Below are positions 33,483-43,363 of a stretch of DNA of 64,000 nucleotides, piece by piece. The notes beneath the pieces are model-generated. The model was not told the DNA's origin. It made no database searches and saw only the letters and a program-made list of their open reading frames with translations. The stretch lies in NCBI RefSeq assembly GCF_958295425.1, contig NC_081147.1, forward strand, positions 6,717,290-6,781,289, in the 5' to 3' direction. The stretch's first letter is position 1, and each line of letters starts with the position of its first letter. Source of the DNA: Solea solea. Its lineage: Eukaryota; Chordata; Actinopteri; Pleuronectiformes; Soleidae. The position numbers and the translations under genes were made by a program.

Positions 33483-36400
33483 TTATTCTGCCCCTTGTTG
33501 GTCGGTGGTCTTTTCACCTGTATCCGCCGATACAGTACACGATTCTTTCAGCGCTTGATGTATTTCAGCCAATGAGTGCTGGGGTTCTTCTGCTGCGGCG
33601 CACTGGCTCCAATGAAACCAAGTGTCGCCTTTGCCTTTCAGGCGGACTGCATGTGATGTCCTCTCAGTCACCTGGAACGGCCCCGTCCAACGTGGTTCGG
33701 CCCACTTCCTTTTGATGACCCTTAGCAGCACCCACTCAGCTTCAGGAGGTGATGTGGTCTGGGTCTCTCCTCTGCTGTCCGTCACCTGTTTTGCAAATGC
33801 TGTAACGAGACTTTGAAGTTCATGGAAATACTCTCGGTTGGTTAGATTTTGGTCATCCGTTTTTGTGACCGGCAGCTTTGATTGGGGACCTGGAAATGCC
33901 CTTCCTGTTTGGAGTTCGTGTGGAGTAAACCTGGTAGATTGGTCGACTGAGCTCCGGATCGACATTAAGGCAAGTGGTAATGCATCTACCCAATTCAGTT
34001 TGGTCTGTGCACAGATTTTAGCCAATTTGGTCTTAACCGTCTGATTCATTCGTTCCACTTTTCCTTGTGATTGAGGGTGATACACAGTGCCAAACCTATG
34101 TGTCAACCCCAACATTGCTTCAACTTGTTGCAGATCTTGATTTTTAAAATGAGTGCCATTATCTGATCTGATTCTCTCCGGAAACCCATGCCTAGGAATG
34201 TAATGATTAATCAGGAACTTTATCACCGACTTACCATCTTCTTTCTTTGTTGGCCACGCCTCTGGCCACCCTGTGTACGCATCCACACACATCAAAACAT
34301 ACCTGTACCCTCGCACCACTGTGATCATGTCTGTATAGTCTATAATGATCTCTTTCCCTGCTTTTACCTCCAATGGGTAACGTCCAGGGTGTGGTTTCAC
34401 TGTTGGTCTGACATTGTACTGTATACAGCTGTTACATGAGCTGACCCAATGTTTAGCCATGTCTTTTAGAAAGGGATGCCACCAGTGCTCCAGATTTTTC
34501 ATCATTTGAGCAACCCCCGCATGTCCCACTCCATGTGCTTCCGCCAAAGCTGTTTGCCTAGCGCCCGGGGGCAATATTGGTCGGCCATCCGGGCCTCTCC
34601 AAAGTCCCTGTACTTCTGTTGCCCCCCTTGCTTTCCATAATGTTTTCTCCTGTGGTGATGCAGCTGCCTGTCCTGCTATTAATATGCTCATGTCTGGAGT
34701 CTCTTCTCCCTCTGAACACATCAAAATAGCTCTCACCTCATATCCTGCTGCTTCTTTAGCTGCTTTGTCTGCTGCGTCATTGCCTCGTCTGATATGGGTG
34801 TTAGCTTTGTCGTGGCCCTTACATTTAATAACTGCCACCCTGCTGGGGAGCAATAATGCTTCTGCTAGGTCTCTCATCTCAGTCTCATGTTTGATTGGTT
34901 TGTTGGTTGCGGTTAGGAACCCTGCTCTTAACCACTGTTTCAGTTCCACATGTACCGCTCCTGCCGCATAAGCTGAGTCTGTATAGATGTTGACTTCCTG
35001 TCCCTGACCTATTTTTAGTGCTGCTATTACAGCTAACACCTCTGCTCTTTGTGCAGATTGCTGTCCCTGTACTGCCTCTGCTTGTCTTGTGATCAGCTTC
35101 CCTTGTACGTCTTCCACCACCGCATAGGCGGCTTTCAGTCCCTTCTGGTCATGTCTGAAACAACATCCGTCAGTGTACAGGTCTCTAGCCCCCGCTATCT
35201 GTTCAGCTTGTAAGTCAGGTCTGATTTTTTCGTCCTTATGTATTCTGTCCGTACATTCATGCGGCTCTCCTGACCCAATCTGGTCTGCCATATTTATGCC
35301 TTCATGGGTGAAGGTCAAATTTGGAGCTTCGAGGATTCTGCTCAGTCGTCTCTGTCTCAGTGCTGTTAATGTAAATGTTTGTGAATTTACATATGCAACG
35401 ACACTGTGTGTGGTCAAAATCTGTAATTGATGTCCCATGACAATGTGTGCAGTTTTCTGAATGAGCTTGGCTATTCCCGCTGCGTGTTGTGTGCATTGAT
35501 GATGTCGTTTTTCCATGTCATCTAGCAGTGCGCTAACATACATCAGTATTACCCTGTCTCCCCCTTTTCTCTGGAACAGTACGCCGTTAGAGCAAAGGTC
35601 TGTTCCAGAGACATCCAGGCAAAATGGTAAGCTGTAGTCAGGTATAGCTAAGTCGGCAGCTGTGGAGAGTGACTGCTTAAGGGTAATAAAAGCTTCTTCC
35701 GCAGCTTGCGTCCAGGTCAAAGTTGCTGTGAGATTGCGCATGCCCTGCTCTTTCACTAAGTCATGCAGAGGTCTGGTCAGGCCAGTATAGTTTGCTATGT
35801 AAGCCCTACTATAACCAGTCAGTCCCAGAAACGACAACATGTCGGACTTGTGTGCAGGTGACAGTCCGGTTCCTTTCTGTGATATTTGTCTCCCCAAAAA
35901 CGAAACCTGTTTCCTGGCTACCTGAAGTTTGGCCTTGCTTACTTTAAAACCCGTCCCAGCCAAATGTGAGAGCACATTTTGTGTGGCTTGTAGACATAAG
36001 GCAGCAGTTGGGGCAGCTAAGAGCAAGTCGTCGACATATTGAACCAGAGTCACTTTGTCAGGTAAGGGGCAGTCACTCAGTAGGTCTTTAAGTACTTGGT
36101 TAAAAATGCCAGGTGAGAGCGCGAACCCTTGTGGGAGTCTTGTATATCGAAGTTGACGTCCCTGAAACGTAAAAGAGAAAATGTCTCGGCATTCCTCTGC
36201 CAGCGGAAGACAGAAAAATGCGTTGGCTAGGTCTATACATGTAAACCACTGATGCAAGGGATCTAGGTTGGTTAATGCCACGTAAGGATTTGGAACAGGG
36301 ACCGTAGGGGTACGGAGAATGTCATTAATTGCTCTAAGATCATGTGCCATGCGATATTTTCCCGTACCCTTCTTTTCTACTGGCAAAATGGGTGTGTTCC

Positions 36401-36693
36401 AATTTGAACAAGACATTTCCAAAACGACCTGTAATAGTTTCAGTGATTCCATGTTCTGCCTGGGGTTTGTGAGGGTACTGTCTAATCCAAAGAGGTGGCC
36501 CTTCCTGCACCTGAAACGTGACAGGTGCGTACTGAACCAGTCCGACATCCGTCGGGCCCTGTGCCCATAAATGTTCAGGGAGGCCGTCAATTAGAGCAGC
36601 TGCCTCCGTGTGGTCCGTGCGTTCACGACCATGATGTCTGGAAACTTGTGTGTGCTCTAAAGTGATCTTATCTGTCCCAGATATCTGTATGCG
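33483..36693 (-). pseudogene. pol: pol: reverse transcriptase, RNase H, integrase (broken at its start)
   Basis: The main open stretch runs 36590-33483 (numbered from 36590). RT shows the catalytic D120 and the YVDD box at 185-188. RNase H shows D474, E517, D538 and D605. Integrase shows the HHCC finger (H686, H690, C719, C722), the DD35E triad D751, D810 and E846, and a C-terminal region with PRWTGPF near 966-972 typical of gammaretroviral integrases. Two lesions separate it from the protease frame. First, an in-frame TAA at 36694-36696 ends the gag-pro frame. Second, the RT N-terminus is readable in that same frame from about 36690 to 36450, while the rest of RT is in another frame, so a 1- or 2-base shift lies near 36425-36450. 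As assembled, no full-length polyprotein can be made. Its active sites look complete. Confidence 0.88.
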
Positions 36694-37572
36694 TTACGTT
36701 TGAGCTTTAGCGGAATACTGAACTTGTGGTATTTGTGTTTGCACCCAATCTGACTGCAGGAGCGCCCTTTTTACAATGCTGCCCAATTCTCTAGCCTGAT
36801 GCTTTGGATGTAATGCTAATGAGACATGTGGGGCCGCATCGTCTGCCATCATGTACCAGGGAATCTGCTCAGAGGTCAGGTTGACAGCTGCTGCTACGCC
36901 CTCCGGTGCTACATAAATGTTTTGTGTAATAATTTGCCAATCGCGCCCTTCCAATAGTTCCTGAAACTGTTCCTGATACCAATCGGTTTGTAATCTGTCA
37001 TAGAAGAGTGTCACGTGTGGGGGATCCGGAGGTGAGGTGTACGGTTCGAGAAGGGAGATCCAGGGTTTCCACTGGAGGTAAGCCGAGAGGATACCACCCT
37101 GCTCCGGTGTGTCAGGCTGTAACAGGCCCCAATAAATGTCAGCATATTGTTCATTCACCGGCTGGAGTAAATATTGTCCAGTAGTGGGTTCTCCCACACA
37201 TGGCAGGTACGTTCCGTCTGGCATGGTGACAATCAGACCTTCGGCACTACAGAGGATGGTCACTCCCAGCTTAATGAGGAGATCCCTCCCCAGTAAGTTC
37301 ATTGGGACAGTCGGAGAATGTACGAAAGGATGTGTGACAGTTTGTTTTCCCACCTGGGTCACCAGGGGTTTGGTAATCGGCAGTGTTTGTTTCTCCCCAG
37401 AGAAGCCCATGAGTGTAATGTTCCTGGTTGATAAAGAACCGGGCGGCACAACTTTTAACGTGGAACATGTGGCCCCTGTATCTACTAAGAAAGGCATTTG
37501 GTTCGTTTCAATTTGCACAGACAACATTGGTTCTGCCGTGGTGATGTTGTCTGAGTGGCTCCCTGGGGTGTG
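36694..37572 (-). CDS. pro: pro region: retroviral protease plus a possible 2H-phosphoesterase-like domain
   Basis: Same frame as gag, beginning right after the gag UGA. Numbered from the first ATG (37527), the aspartic protease active site DTGA is at residues 16-19, with the flap region behind it and NLLGRDLL at 77-84, the usual second protease hallmark. After the protease, about 130 residues do not look like protease or RT. They carry PPHVTLFYD (H171, T173) and APHVSLALH (H234, S236), two H-x-T/S-hydrophobic motifs 63 residues apart, the signature arrangement of 2H phosphoesterases. The assignment rests on the motif pattern only. The frame ends in TAA at 36694-36696, before RT. Expression would need readthrough of the gag stop. 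Confidence 0.75.
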   Translation of the reverse strand, partial: HTPGSHSDNITTAEPMLSVQIETNQMPFLVDTGATCSTLKVVPPGSLSTRNITLMGFSGEKQTLPITKPLVTQVGKQTVTHPFVHSPTVPMNLLGRDLLIKLGVTILCSAEGLIVTMPDGTYLPCVGEPTTGQYLLQPVNEQYADIYWGLLQPDTPEQGGILSAYLQWKPWISLLEPYTSPPDPPHVTLFYDRLQTDWYQEQFQELLEGRDWQIITQNIYVAPEGVAAAVNLTSEQIPWYMMADDAAPHVSLALHPKHQARELGSIVKRALLQSDWVQTQIPQVQYSAKAQT

Positions 37573-37575
37573 TCA
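37573..37575 (-). promoter_or_regulatory. In-frame UGA between gag and pro (termination suppression site)
   Basis: CAA CAG UGA CAC ACC reads straight on into protease in the same frame (ATG of pro is exactly 16 codons downstream). Stop suppression between gag and pol is the known strategy of gamma- and epsilonretroviruses; the best known example uses UAG. A G/C-rich stretch follows, but I did not establish a pseudoknot. Confidence 0.65.
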
Positions 37576-39774
37576 CTGTTGACTAGGTCCTTCCCAGTCC
37601 TCCCACTGTGGGTACTGTCCCTGCCCCGGTGGGTGCTCGTCTGCTCTGCCTGGACCTGTGGTATTAAATCCAGCTCTTCCTGTAGGCGAGGGAGTCGGAT
37701 ATCCTCTCCCCATTGCTCGCCCCCGCCCACTCCATGGTTCATTCATGTAGAGGGGGCAACTACGAGCCCAGTGTCCTAGTTGCCCACAGTAGAAACATCC
37801 ACCCCCTCCTGGCTGCCCTCTTCCTGTACCGCCCCTTCCTTCTCCGACTCTGTAACCGCCCCTTCCCCTCATGGGCCCCCGTCCGTAACCTCTTCCTCCC
37901 CTATGTGGGGGCGGTACCCATGGTGGGACCGGAAATAAATCAGGAGTGCACGTCTGTTCAGCCGCAACCATGACCTTGACTGGTTCCTGTGGTGATTTCT
38001 TATTTCTCTCACTTGTTTTCTGCCTGGCTTCTGACAGTTGTAATTTTAGCAACTGGACCTGTAGGCCCTTCAGATCTTCCTGCTCACTCTCTGCTCTATC
38101 TTGGGCACGGGACAGATGATGTATTAAATGTTTTTCCCAGACATGGGAATCACTGCCTAGCATGTCTGGATTGTTAACCATGGCCAGTTTGACATTCTCC
38201 GGCACCCCCTCCAGTATGGCCTGTCTGAACCATTCTCTTTGTGACCCCGCCTTACCCGGATGACTCCCTGTATATTTAAGCCAGGTGTCCTTTCCTTTAT
38301 CAATGTAGTCCCTAGGGTTTTGTTTAGGGTCCCATCTCATTTTGGGCATGACAGTGGCGTTTGGTAGCGGATATTTCTCTCTCATAGCTCTCCCTATGGC
38401 GGTGCTATACTGAGTAAAAGGTTGTTCGTCCGGCTGTGTGTAGGTGCGAGCCTGTGTTTCTATGTCCGTCATGTCTCCCCTCGTCATGCATCTCCCAGCG
38501 ATGGCCCTAAAATCTCCTAAGGCCAGTCTCTGTCCAGCAGTCAGCGAATCTAGTTGGCTCAGCCACAAATTACCCCCTTCTGCCACCGGTGGTAATTTGT
38601 CCACTATTGCTTGTATGTCCCCTATACCGAATGGCCGGTATTTGTCTCTGTGTCCTGGAGCAAAAGTCAACGGATAATTACCGGATGCATGCTGTAGCTC
38701 TGGTTGTCGCTGCTCAGTGCGACGCTGACGCACCCTCTGTCCTATAGAGCCAGTCAATGCTTCTACTAATTCTATTTCTTTGTTAACACTGTCCAGTAGT
38801 TGTTTTCTCTGGCTCCTCAGTCGTTCTATCTCTGAGGGGGAGGTAGATCTATTGCCCTCTTCCCATTCCCCTTGCAAGTCAAAAGTCACAGGTGTTTCCG
38901 CCCGTTCTCCTTCCCACTGTCCTTTACCCCTAAATAAGGCTGTGCCTGTCTGATCAGGCGTATGTGTTTGTGGCGGAACCCGATATTCACTATCCCGTAC
39001 TCTCGTAGCACTTGTTGTTGTCAGTCCTGGGGTCTGCTGCTCTCTTTCTCGCCTCTGTGAGAATGGGTCGAGTGGAGTAAAAGATGTGTCACTCCCGAAA
39101 AGGTTAGTCTTTAACCAGGAGTTCTCTGTTTTAACCTGCGATGGGGGTTCTGATTTTGGGACAGACGTATGTGTTGATTGTTGGGTCTCGTGTGTCCCTG
39201 AATTACTAACACTGTCCTGCGAGGTCGTGTCCTCTGTGCTTCCCACCTGCAGTGTACCACTAGTTACATATAATGTAGGATATAATCCTGGTGTTGACGG
39301 TGCATATGGAGGTGGACATGTAGGAGTGTCAGGTGCAATTACCATCTGTTTTCCGCCCGATTTGGCTCGATGCTTGTGGAGATGTCTCATGCTCTGCCAG
39401 AAAACCACCAGTTCTGACCAACCCCGTCGTCCCTCCTCATGTTGTTTCGCTTCCTTCTTGATCCTGGATCTCTGCAGCCTTCCTGCTTTTTGTCCCTTCT
39501 CTGTCGTCTCGTCTCTTTCTACTTCACATTCTTTAACTTTCTCCCAAAGCCAGGCCCCTAACGGACCTGTGTCTGACATTTTCTTGCCCTTTCGTTTCAC
39601 CACCATTTCTACCTTTTCCCTTATTTCTAACCTCTTTTTATCTTTGTCTTTTTCGTCTGCTACTGATCCTACTGCTATAAGCAGATTTTCTAGTTGTGCT
39701 TCAAAGGGTTTCCAGCCCCCTAACGCCGGACCCCAACCCCCATCATCTTTCTCTCTATCAAATTCTCCTTCCAT
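37573..39774 (-). CDS. gag: gag polyprotein (733 aa)
   Basis: ATG at 39774-39772 follows a leader of about 1.07 kb, and the frame is intact to a UGA at 37575-37573. The N-terminal, matrix-like part is lysine/glutamate-rich. A PPPY late-domain motif (residues 154-157), which in retroviruses recruits NEDD4-type ligases for budding, starts a Pro/Ser/Thr-rich linker. A predicted coiled coil lies at about 313-353. The capsid-like region covers about 365-560, with a helix-rich stretch around 485-530 in the position of the major homology region. A Gly/Arg-rich nucleocapsid has one CCHC finger (C660, C663, H668, C673). No myristoylation signal is evident (the start is MEGEF). It is the only undamaged large gene of the element. 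Confidence 0.92.
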   Translation of the reverse strand: MEGEFDREKDDGGWGPALGGWKPFEAQLENLLIAVGSVADEKDKDKKRLEIREKVEMVVKRKGKKMSDTGPLGAWLWEKVKECEVERDETTEKGQKAGRLQRSRIKKEAKQHEEGRRGWSELVVFWQSMRHLHKHRAKSGGKQMVIAPDTPTCPPPYAPSTPGLYPTLYVTSGTLQVGSTEDTTSQDSVSNSGTHETQQSTHTSVPKSEPPSQVKTENSWLKTNLFGSDTSFTPLDPFSQRREREQQTPGLTTTSATRVRDSEYRVPPQTHTPDQTGTALFRGKGQWEGERAETPVTFDLQGEWEEGNRSTSPSEIERLRSQRKQLLDSVNKEIELVEALTGSIGQRVRQRRTEQRQPELQHASGNYPLTFAPGHRDKYRPFGIGDIQAIVDKLPPVAEGGNLWLSQLDSLTAGQRLALGDFRAIAGRCMTRGDMTDIETQARTYTQPDEQPFTQYSTAIGRAMREKYPLPNATVMPKMRWDPKQNPRDYIDKGKDTWLKYTGSHPGKAGSQREWFRQAILEGVPENVKLAMVNNPDMLGSDSHVWEKHLIHHLSRAQDRAESEQEDLKGLQVQLLKLQLSEARQKTSERNKKSPQEPVKVMVAAEQTCTPDLFPVPPWVPPPHRGGRGYGRGPMRGRGGYRVGEGRGGTGRGQPGGGGCFYCGQLGHWARSCPLYMNEPWSGRGRAMGRGYPTPSPTGRAGFNTTGPGRADEHPPGQGQYPQWEDWEGPSQQ

Positions 39775-40844
39775 AGCTTAGTTTTCTTGCTTAATTCTGA
39801 GGCCAGCCGGTTTGTATGGAATTCACCCGAGCAACCAAGCTTATCGAGGTAATGGCTTATTAACGGCCGGTCAGTTTGTATGGAGTTCACCCGAGCAACT
39901 GACCCTATTGACCTCCCATGCCACTTTTGTTGACACCGTTTAGGTTGTCCGTGGCTCAGATCACCTCTGTTATGTCGGGTAGGTCAAGACACCGTTTTAT
40001 GCATCCAATTACCTCTAAGACACCTCAGAACTTTATTCTTCCCGCACCCAATATCCCTGTTATTCTACTCACACAAATACAATTCACAAAGAAAAATCGT
40101 TATTCACCTTGAACCATGCATTCATATCCTTTACATTATTATAAAACACCTTCTACTAAGAGATTGTAACGTATACTACTTTAGGGGACTCTAACCCCAA
40201 ACAGACTTCTTAGGAATTTATGAGGTATATTACCTCAAAGGCCTCCAACCTTACTACTTTTAGGGGACTCTAACCCCAAACAGACTTCTTAGGAATTTAT
40301 GAGGTCTATTACCTCAAAGGCCTCCAACCTTACTACTTTTAGGGGACTCTAACCCCAAACAGACTTCTTAGGAATTTATGAGGTCTATTACCTCAAAGGC
40401 CTCCAACCTTACTACTTTTAGGGGACTCTAACCCCAAACAGACTTCTTAGGAATTTATGAGGTATATAACCTCAAAGGCCTCCAACCTTACTCCGTAGAG
40501 TATACTACTTTAGAATTCGGGGTATCCTTACTTCCCCGGGCCTCAAACCCAGCTGCCTCCCAGGCTTCCGGTTCCTCGTCAGGAAACCGGTGGGGTCTGC
40601 CACAACCAAGGATAGTCTGTTCTCTCAGTCTGTTTTTTTTTTTTTTTTTGTATTAATTCTTATCGTCGTTTTGCAGATTACTCACTAACTTCAGGACATG
40701 ACACGGTTTTTAGAGTATTCAAAACTGCAGATTTTGATTTAAACAGGTTCTGCTCACCTTTCTTTATCGTGCCGGCCCGTGTCTCGTCTCTGTCGTTGTG
40801 AAGAAATCTTTAAGCCGAATTTCGTTCCATAGTCTCCTTACCAC
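39775..40844 (-). other. Proviral 5' leader / packaging region
   Basis: About 1.07 kb between primer site and gag ATG with no long open frame. It includes an A-run of 17 (T-run on the plus strand at 40633-40649), four 79-bp tandem repeats (listed separately) and, nearer gag, two copies of a 36-bp phrase (GTTTGTATGGA(A/G)TTCACCCGAGCAAC on the plus strand at about 39810 and 39872). Such leaders normally hold packaging and translation signals; their positions here were not determined. Confidence 0.6.
40173..40496 (-). repeat. Four 79-bp tandem repeats in the proviral leader
   Basis: TAGGGGACTCTAACCCC starts at 40182, 40261, 40340 and 40419 on the plus strand, an exact 79-bp period. The copies differ at only a few positions (GGTATATT/GGTCTATT/GGTATATA). 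Each unit contains small self-complementary pieces (AGGGGACTCTAACCCC-like and GAGGT…ACCTC), so each could fold into its own hairpin in the RNA. Confidence 0.9.
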
Positions 40845-40862
40845 ATCCCGGACGAGCCCCCA
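40845..40862 (-). promoter_or_regulatory. Primer binding site, tRNA-Pro type
   Basis: TGGGGGCTCGTCCGGGAT on the minus strand, five bases after the end of the 5' LTR. This is the 18-base complement of the 3' end of tRNA-Pro, the primer used by many gammaretroviruses. Confidence 0.93.
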
Positions 40863-40867
40863 AAAAT

Positions 40868-41335
40868 TGTTGAGGTCAAACAGCCGTTTGCCTTTTGTCC
40901 GAGTCCGTTGATGCGGTGAAAGGAGGACCAGGAGAAGACGGAGTAAGAATTATACAGATTTATTGCGCAGTTTGCAAAGTGCGGAGAATAGTTCAAGTAC
41001 AGTACATGTATCAATGTCGTGTACAAGAAGAGTCTGCTCATGTCTAGGGGTGTTATCCTATATAGTCTTCAGGTGAGTCGCCGCCTTATTTGTGTGTGCG
41101 TCAATGTAGCATGAAAAACAGGAGGCAGAAGTTAGGGAGAGTGGTGCATGGTACCCAAGGCCGTTTGTGAGGATGTGTGTGGGTGCGTGACCTACCCAAG
41201 GTCATTTGTGAGGGTGTGTGTGTGTGTGACTGCTTCAACAAGTATATGTGAACAAGTTCAGTTAAAGTCATGTTCGTGCGACTAGGGTGTTTTTGAGAAA
41301 GTGTAACTATGTGTATTATATGTTCTGTGCTCACA
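40868..41335 (-). repeat. 5' LTR (468 bp)
   Basis: Same length as the 3' LTR and, by eye, identical in sequence, which implies a very young insertion or recent gene conversion. Transcription toward lower coordinates would start downstream of the TATA motif (within 41057-41066). Confidence 0.95.
41057..41066 (-). promoter_or_regulatory. Proviral promoter TATA box
   Basis: ACTATATAGG on the minus strand in the 5' LTR, about 95 bases upstream of the AATAAA at 40959-40964, the usual spacing for a short R region. Confidence 0.65.
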
Positions 41336-41339
41336 CCTA
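41336..41339. repeat. Target-site duplication CCTA (right)
   Basis: Second copy of CCTA, directly after …GCTCACA and before CTTGTTAAATAG. It lies 21 bp from the donor side of putative exon D. Confidence 0.92.
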
Positions 41340-41360
41340 CTTGTTAAATAGACAGGATAC

Positions 41361-41503
41361 CTGCAGCAGCAGCACCAGCGAAGCTCTCTGAACAGATCAG
41401 CAATGTGACCCACAGTCCTCACAACCGAAGACGCAGCCGAAACACAGCAAGCGGTTCCGCGAAAACGGGAGCTTTGCAGCTGCGGGTCCGGGTGAGAGGA
41501 CAT
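41361..41503 (-). CDS. Putative first coding exon D, right copy
   Basis: Mirror of 13714-13856: ATG at 41503-41501, 143 bp, donor GTATCC. The provirus begins 22-25 bp beyond the donor, in the same transcriptional direction, so its LTR polyadenylation signals could cut short any transcript of this copy. Confidence 0.3.
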
Positions 41504-41830
41504 CGGTTCTCACAGTGGAACTGTTCAGACAGAAAGTCTGGCTCCCGTGTAACGTCGCAGACAACACCATCTCAGAGATAGGATACTGACTGCATTTAAA
41601 CACTAAACTTTCGCAAAAAACAGCAAAGCGAAAAAGAAAAAAAAGAGCATGGAACATTTACATGTGCATATATTATTATTAACTATATTTCGATTAATGC
41701 GTGTGTGTTTAAATACATGTGTATGTATGTATTTTCAATGAGTGAAAAGACGTAGTTACTGTAATTAACGAACACATTTTAGCAATGGCCTGCTGTTTAG
41801 CTCATTATAATAATGTAAAATTTCACTTAC

Positions 41831-42039
41831 CTCTACATTTTTGAGCATCTTCCTGTGACATGTCAATAGCCTTCCCCAGTAATTCCTTGGTCAGCGACTG
41901 ATGCTGCAACTCCATTACATGTTCATTCACCTGCTGAGCAGACACTAACCTGTTCACGTTTTGGATATTAATCCGCTGCTGCTGTGGTGGGGAACTACGT
42001 TGCGTTGGAGTGTGATGATGGTCGATAATTATCTTAAAG
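41831..42039 (-). CDS. Exon-like block A, right copy, open frame
   Basis: 209 bp between acceptor CTGTAG and donor GTAAGTG, open in the frame that carries PPQQQRINIQ and ends with …DMSQEDAQKCR. Relative to the left copy it lacks the 16-bp insertion and has one extra codon in a histidine run. Its phase (one base left over at each end) does not fit directly onto block B, so another exon must intervene or the blocks belong to different genes. Not recognised. Confidence 0.45.
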
Positions 42040-42657
42040 CTACAGTAGGAGTTGAAATAAACTGCCCCTTTGTTTCACCATGCATGCATGGCAGAAATGT
42101 TCGCTTCCAAGATTTTTTGTAATAAAAACATTACAGATTAATCCTCTGCATTCTTTGTGCTTTTGGATTTTTTTTTGAGGATATCTTTGGCTGTGTTGAT
42201 GCAAATTGCTTCAAATTTGGTGTAGGTGAAGTTATTTTCCACTGTCAGGGAATATCAACATTTTTCATTATCATATAACACACTATTCAATCAATATCTG
42301 AAGCTAAAATGATGTGGGTGTATTTTAGGGATATCATAGTATGGTGTGAATGTGGGTTTAGGAATAAATGTGTGTGTGTGTGTCTGTGTGTCTGTGCAAC
42401 TCCAGGCACTTCTTGTTCTCACATCAAGTTCAAATCGACATGATACACAGGCACCTACACCTACAAAGAGGCTCATACACACATTCACTCCTTTGAGTAA
42501 AAAAAAAAAACAGGCATCTTGAGGGACTTCAAAGACTTGCCCTCTACATGAACCCAAACAAAAGTCTGGTTTTGTTTACACAGGTGCAAATTACAGGTAA
42601 ACACAATGTTTCACTTTGTTTGGGGCTCAATTCATCCTGACTGTCAAAGACACAGCC

Positions 42658-42702
42658 TCAGACGCTGAAGAGCTCGACCTCATCAACATCAGTCACAATG
42701 TA
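42658..42702 (-). CDS. Putative terminal coding exon, right copy
   Basis: Mirror of 12486-12530 with the same acceptor and TGA stop; one substitution changes V to L. See the left copy for caveats. Confidence 0.3.
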   Translation of the reverse strand, partial: YIVTDVDEVELFSV

Positions 42703-43350
42703 CTGAAAAAGAAAAAGGCTAAATAATTTATCAAAACTAACCCTAACCCTATCATATTATAGTGATTACATGTAAAATAATTACATCAAATCAAACATAT
42801 GCTAGATGTTTTGTATGATCTGTGTGAATATCCGTTTTTGATGAAGTTTAAAATCCATAATTTGTATTAGTAGTGTATGATTTCACTTTCACTGAACTCA
42901 GTACCACTTTTACTTCATATACTAGTAGTATGGAGTACTTTTACTGTATACGTTTTGGAGGAATATAGGGTCAAAGTTCACTTTTTGCAACAAACAATAG
43001 GGTAACATTTTTTGATGAAGTATAAAATCCTTATTTTTTATCAGTAGTTTATGATTTTTACCTTATAAGATGTTAACTTCATATTATAGGACAGTAGAAA
43101 AAAGATTAAAATACCCTCGATCAGCCTTAGTCCCTGATACACATACGGAAAAATCAGACTCCTGGCTTAATGCCTTTAGGAATTATTACAAAAAACAAAC
43201 CCGAACGGCTGACCATTGACCTTTCCGAAGGTTGCACAGGTCTGAAACTCTGCACCCGGGATAAGCCTAAATCCCTGATACACATACGGAAAAATCAGAC
43301 TCCTGGCTCAATGCCTTTAGGAATTATTACAAAAAACACACCCGAACGGC

Positions 43351-43363
43351 TGACCTTTGACCT
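43351..43363 (-). promoter_or_regulatory. DR1 nuclear-receptor element in an S2 monomer (representative, right array)
   Basis: TGACCTTTGACCT, the reverse complement of AGGTCAAAGGTCA. I count more than 30 further exact copies in 43062-64000, usually 140-141 bp apart within an S2 stretch, for example near 46620, 48288, 48570, 50198, 51864, 53430, 54780, 55060, 60240 and 62857. Sequence match only. Confidence 0.6.

Larger units (their letters stand above)
32655..41335 (-). mobile_element. Class I endogenous retrovirus, 8.68 kb, env-less provirus
   Basis: Complete LTR-bounded element on the minus strand. In transcription order it has a 5' LTR (40868-41335), tRNA-Pro primer site, long leader with tandem repeats, gag, UGA-separated protease with an extra domain, RT, RNase H, integrase, a short tail, polypurine tract and 3' LTR (32655-33122). 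Gag and pro share one frame separated by a stop. Nucleocapsid has a single CCHC finger, and the target duplication is 4 bp. Together these point to the gamma/epsilon-like class common in fish. There is no room for env: only 360 bp lie between the pol stop and the 3' LTR. The empty site on the left arm shows that it inserted after the arms were duplicated. Confidence 0.95.
41340..43061. repeat. Right arm of the giant inverted repeat, part 2
   Basis: Reverse complement of about 12129-13877. It carries exon D, exon A and the terminal exon on the minus strand, and the shorter CA tract at about 42369-42396. Non-exon parts show no further genes. Confidence 0.95.

Noticed and set aside
39086..39781. 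231-codon open frame on the plus strand
   Set aside because: It lies entirely antisense to the intact gag gene and reflects gag codon composition. The plus-strand frames over pol and pro are rejected for the same reason.
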